Source: Clostridiales bacterium (GTDB lineage Bacteria > Bacillota_A > Clostridia > Oscillospirales > Oscillospiraceae). Taken from it: 7,994 nucleotides of DNA. Position 1 is the stretch's first letter, and each line of letters starts with the position of its first letter. Positions 6,292 through 7,994 of this stretch are shown in pieces. A program made the translations under genes and the position numbers. The stretch is taken from positions 1 to 7,994 of the forward strand of contig DXUR01000101.1 in NCBI GenBank assembly GCA_019417795.1, read 5' to 3'. The notes beneath the pieces are model-generated. The model made no database searches. It was not told the origin of the DNA and worked only from the letters and a program-made list of their open reading frames with translations.

Positions 6292-6729
6292 ATGCAGAAA
6301 ACAGAACAGAAAACGGAGCAACAGGCAGGACTTGGCATGAGTTTCTGCGAGGAAGAGGGACGAATCACGGTCTTCAGAAAAACGCTGGAAGCGTTAGAAT
6401 GGCCGTCACACTATCGGTTTCTGTATAATCGCAAAATGAAACAGATAGCTGTACAGGCGTGTGGAGCAGAAGAATCAGGAGCGCATCGTGTGGGAAAGCC
6501 GGATGAATCCAATAGCGGTGAAATCAAGTGTATGGCATTGGTTCGCATGATTTACGGGGATTCTGGGTGGGACAAGAAAATGTCCTATCGGCTGCACGGA
6601 AGAGCTTTTCCACAGCAGCGGCTTGTTTCGTTTAAGATAACGGATGCGATGCAGATAGAAAACGGGAGAGTGCTGACTGAAAATGTGAATCTTACATCAG
6701 TTGGTTCCAGAATAATTAGTTGTCCATGA
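6292..6729 (+). CDS. Second recombinase-companion protein, shorter and divergent copy
   Basis: This 145-aa protein has no named family that I recognise. It appears to be a third, divergent copy of the domain in the two preceding genes. G-R-I-T-V-F (23-28) corresponds to the strand before F-N-T-A-C, K-Q-I-A-V-Q-A-C (50-57) to C-I-A-I-R-P-C, and G-W-D-K-K-M-S-Y-R-L-H-G (92-103) to E-W-D-E-D-L-R-Y-R-F-R-G. It lacks the F-N-T-A-C cysteine region proper and the C-terminal G-T-F-G motif. The start at 6292 is set by GGGAGGTGA (6278-6286) 5 bases upstream. A TTG at 6274 would precede this ribosome site and is rejected. It follows the previous gene by 50 bases and is the last gene of the operon, with its stop inside an inverted repeat. 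Confidence 0.8.
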   Translation: MQKTEQKTEQQAGLGMSFCEEEGRITVFRKTLEALEWPSHYRFLYNRKMKQIAVQACGAEESGAHRVGKPDESNSGEIKCMALVRMIYGDSGWDKKMSYRLHGRAFPQQRLVSFKITDAMQIENGRVLTENVNLTSVGSRIISCP

Positions 6730-6766
6730 TATAACAGTGGCGAAGAATGCAATAATATGGACAACT
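6718..6766. repeat. 10-bp perfect inverted repeat at the operon end
   Basis: AGTTGTCCAT (6718-6727) faces ATGGACAACT (6757-6766) around 29 bases and overlaps the stop codon of the last operon gene. Neither strand has a T run after the arms, so it is not a standard terminator. It lies about 30 bases before the -35 of the next promoter. It may slow transcription or protect the 3' end of the mRNA, or mark a DNA boundary. Confidence 0.45.
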
Positions 6767-6795
6767 CCACGCAAGAAAAGTTTACAGTTAGTCGC

Positions 6796-6824
6796 TTGAT
6801 GTGGGCGGTGAATTATGGTAAGAT
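6796..6824 (+). promoter_or_regulatory. Promoter for the PD-(D/E)XK gene
   Basis: The -35 is TTGATG (6796-6801), the spacer is 17 bases, and the -10 is TAAGAT (6819-6824) with an upstream TG (6816-6817) giving an extended -10. The predicted start is near 6831, with a leader of about 53 bases to the ATG at 6884. It makes the next gene a separate transcription unit. Confidence 0.6.
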
Positions 6825-6883
6825 GGAAACACAATAGGAGAGTTTACGCTCTTGTTGAATCTACTGCGAGGAAGTGAATTCCG

Positions 6884-7862
6884 ATGGAAAATCAGCTTGC
6901 CCACACGATAGATCAGACAGAGTATGATTCGAGATATGACAGAACAGCGAAAAAGCTGTTGGCAAACAAACAGATTCTGGCACAGATCATGAAAGGCTGT
7001 GTGAATGAATACAGCGATTGTACCGTAGATGATATTGTTGAGAAAATACATCGAGGGAACCCCGGAGGTTGGTTCTGTTGGTGTTCATGTCGATGATACG
7101 AACAGACCCAAAAAGTCAACAGATGTAATCAAGGGCAGTAACAACGAGGATTCTACGCTGACCGAGGGAACATTGTTCTACGATGTTCGCTTTGACGCAA
7201 TCGCACCGAAATCTGCGGACAGCACAGAACAGGAAGAAGTCATTCGTCTGATTATCAATGTGGAAGCACAGACAAAATTCAAGCCGGGATACCCATTGAC
7301 AAAACGGGCAATCTATTGTTGCAGCAGAATGATTTCTGCACAGCACGGCCCGATTTTTACAAAATCCGAATACGGGAAAATTCGTAAGGTCTATTCGATT
7401 TGGATTTGTACCCAGCCGTCAGATGGTTTTGAAAACACGCTTACCCGGTACTCCATTAAACCGGAACAGTTGATTGGAGAAGCGCAGGAAGAAACCGAAA
7501 ACTACGATTTGATGAGCGTTGTAATGATTTGCTTAGGCAAGCCAGGGACGGAGAATCACAAAGGAATCCTGAAATTCATGGAAGTGCTGTTATCTTCCAC
7601 AAGGTCGGGTTCGGAGAAGAAGAAGATTCTGGAAGAAGAGTTTGGCGTTGCAATGAGCGAAGAACTGGAAAGAGAGGTGCTTGAAGTGTGCAATCTTAGT
7701 CAGGGCGTAAGGCAGGAGGGTATCGAAATTGGTGAAATTCGGATGCTGGTTCAGCTTGTTCGAGAAGGCGATTTGTCGCTGGAACGTGCTGCAACGAAAG
7801 CTAAAATGACTGTTGAACAGTTTAAGAAAGTGATGGAAGATACCCCATTGCAGGCGGTATAA
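6884..7862 (+). pseudogene. PD-(D/E)XK nuclease-family transposase (Rpn-like), broken by a single-base frameshift
   Basis: The gene starts at 6884 after GAGGAAGTGA (6868-6877). It reads 54 codons, then shifts frame in a run of four A (7043-7046). The first frame ends at a TGA (7094-7096), while the rest continues in the next frame to TAA at 7860-7862. Removing one A restores a 325-aa protein with K-Y-I-E-G-T-P-E-V-G across the join. The corrected protein matches the PD-(D/E)XK_2 / Rpn-like family: Asp104 in R-F-D-A, then Glu127 and Gln129 in I-N-V-E-A-Q form the nuclease motif. The C-terminal region (G-D-L-S-L-E-R-A-A-T-K) is the usual helical tail. The family promotes recombination or acts as a transposase. 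Either the gene is recently inactivated, the base is a sequencing error, or it is expressed by +1 frameshifting. The downstream part has no good ribosome site of its own. Confidence 0.85.
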
Positions 7863-7887
7863 AACAAAATAGCATAAAATGACAGAT

Positions 7888-7950
7888 AGCCCCACAAGGC
7901 TCTGATGATTCAAAAAATTGTCAGAAAAACCTTGTGGGGCTTATTTTTTT
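7888..7950 (+). terminator. Strong intrinsic terminator after the PD-(D/E)XK gene
   Basis: AGCCCCACAAGG (7888-7899) pairs perfectly with CCTTGTGGGGCT (7930-7941). Inside it a second 9-bp stem forms (7902-7910 with 7916-7924, two G-U pairs) around a 5-base loop. A run of seven T follows at 7944-7950 and another six T at 7954-7959. It closes the transcription unit that starts near 6831. Confidence 0.88.
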
Positions 7951-7994
7951 GCCTTTTTTGAGAAATTTGTTGCCCCTATCTTGACATCAGGGGG
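7951..7994. other. Window tail: short inverted repeat and -35-like hexamer
   Basis: CCCCT (7973-7977) faces AGGGG (7989-7993), and between them lies TTGACA (7981-7986), a perfect -35 hexamer. The -10 would fall outside the window, so a promoter cannot be confirmed. No gene is seen in these bases. Confidence 0.2.

Noticed and set aside
7029..7862. The downstream PD-(D/E)XK frame as a separate intact gene.
   Set aside because: Its first six codons are out of frame relative to the family, there is no clear ribosome site, and the in-frame N-terminal part lies directly upstream in the other frame.

Overview
The window looks like part of a mobile genetic element from a gut-type, low-to-mid-GC Firmicute, probably Clostridia (Lachnospiraceae or Oscillospiraceae-like). 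This is inferred from strong AGGAGG/AGGTGA-type ribosome binding sites, tight ATGA gene overlaps, several large serine recombinases in series, an RSF1010 RepA-like ATPase, and a PD-(D/E)XK 'transposase' of the kind common in Clostridia. No housekeeping, tRNA or rRNA gene is visible, so the species cannot be named.

Layout. (1) Positions 1-1915 hold the tail of one large serine recombinase and a complete second one (531 aa, with zinc ribbon), overlapping by 8 bases. (2) Positions 1916-2121 have no convincing protein gene but hold strong RNA structure on the + strand: an uninterrupted 25-bp hairpin, a possible H-type pseudoknot, and a terminator-like hairpin that competes with the pseudoknot. 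(3) A small XRE-type repressor is encoded on the - strand (2122-2463). (4) A 250-base divergent control region (2464-2713) holds a promoter for each direction and four separate inverted repeats, including a perfect 17-bp inverted repeat whose arms are themselves palindromes. (5) A + strand operon (2714-6729) encodes a RepA/AAA_25-like ATPase, a third large serine recombinase (612 aa) with an unusual C-terminus, and two small proteins. (6) A separate promoter drives a frameshifted PD-(D/E)XK nuclease/transposase-like gene (6884-7862), closed by a strong two-part terminator.

The most interesting point is in the operon. The third recombinase lacks the Cys zinc ribbon seen in the second. In its place it carries a C-terminal domain that recurs as the free-standing protein encoded just downstream (5537-6241) and, more divergently, in the next one (6292-6729). 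One recombinase-fused copy followed by two solo copies suggests a recombinase with its own accessory subunits or directionality factors.

A working model, which is inference: the XRE protein binds the nested palindromes and controls both itself and the ATPase-recombinase operon. The ATPase may support replication or processing of the excised element, as the Cch helicases are proposed to do for staphylococcal SCC cassettes. The third recombinase with its two companions would carry out excision and integration. The upstream recombinase pair may belong to the same element or to an abutting one.
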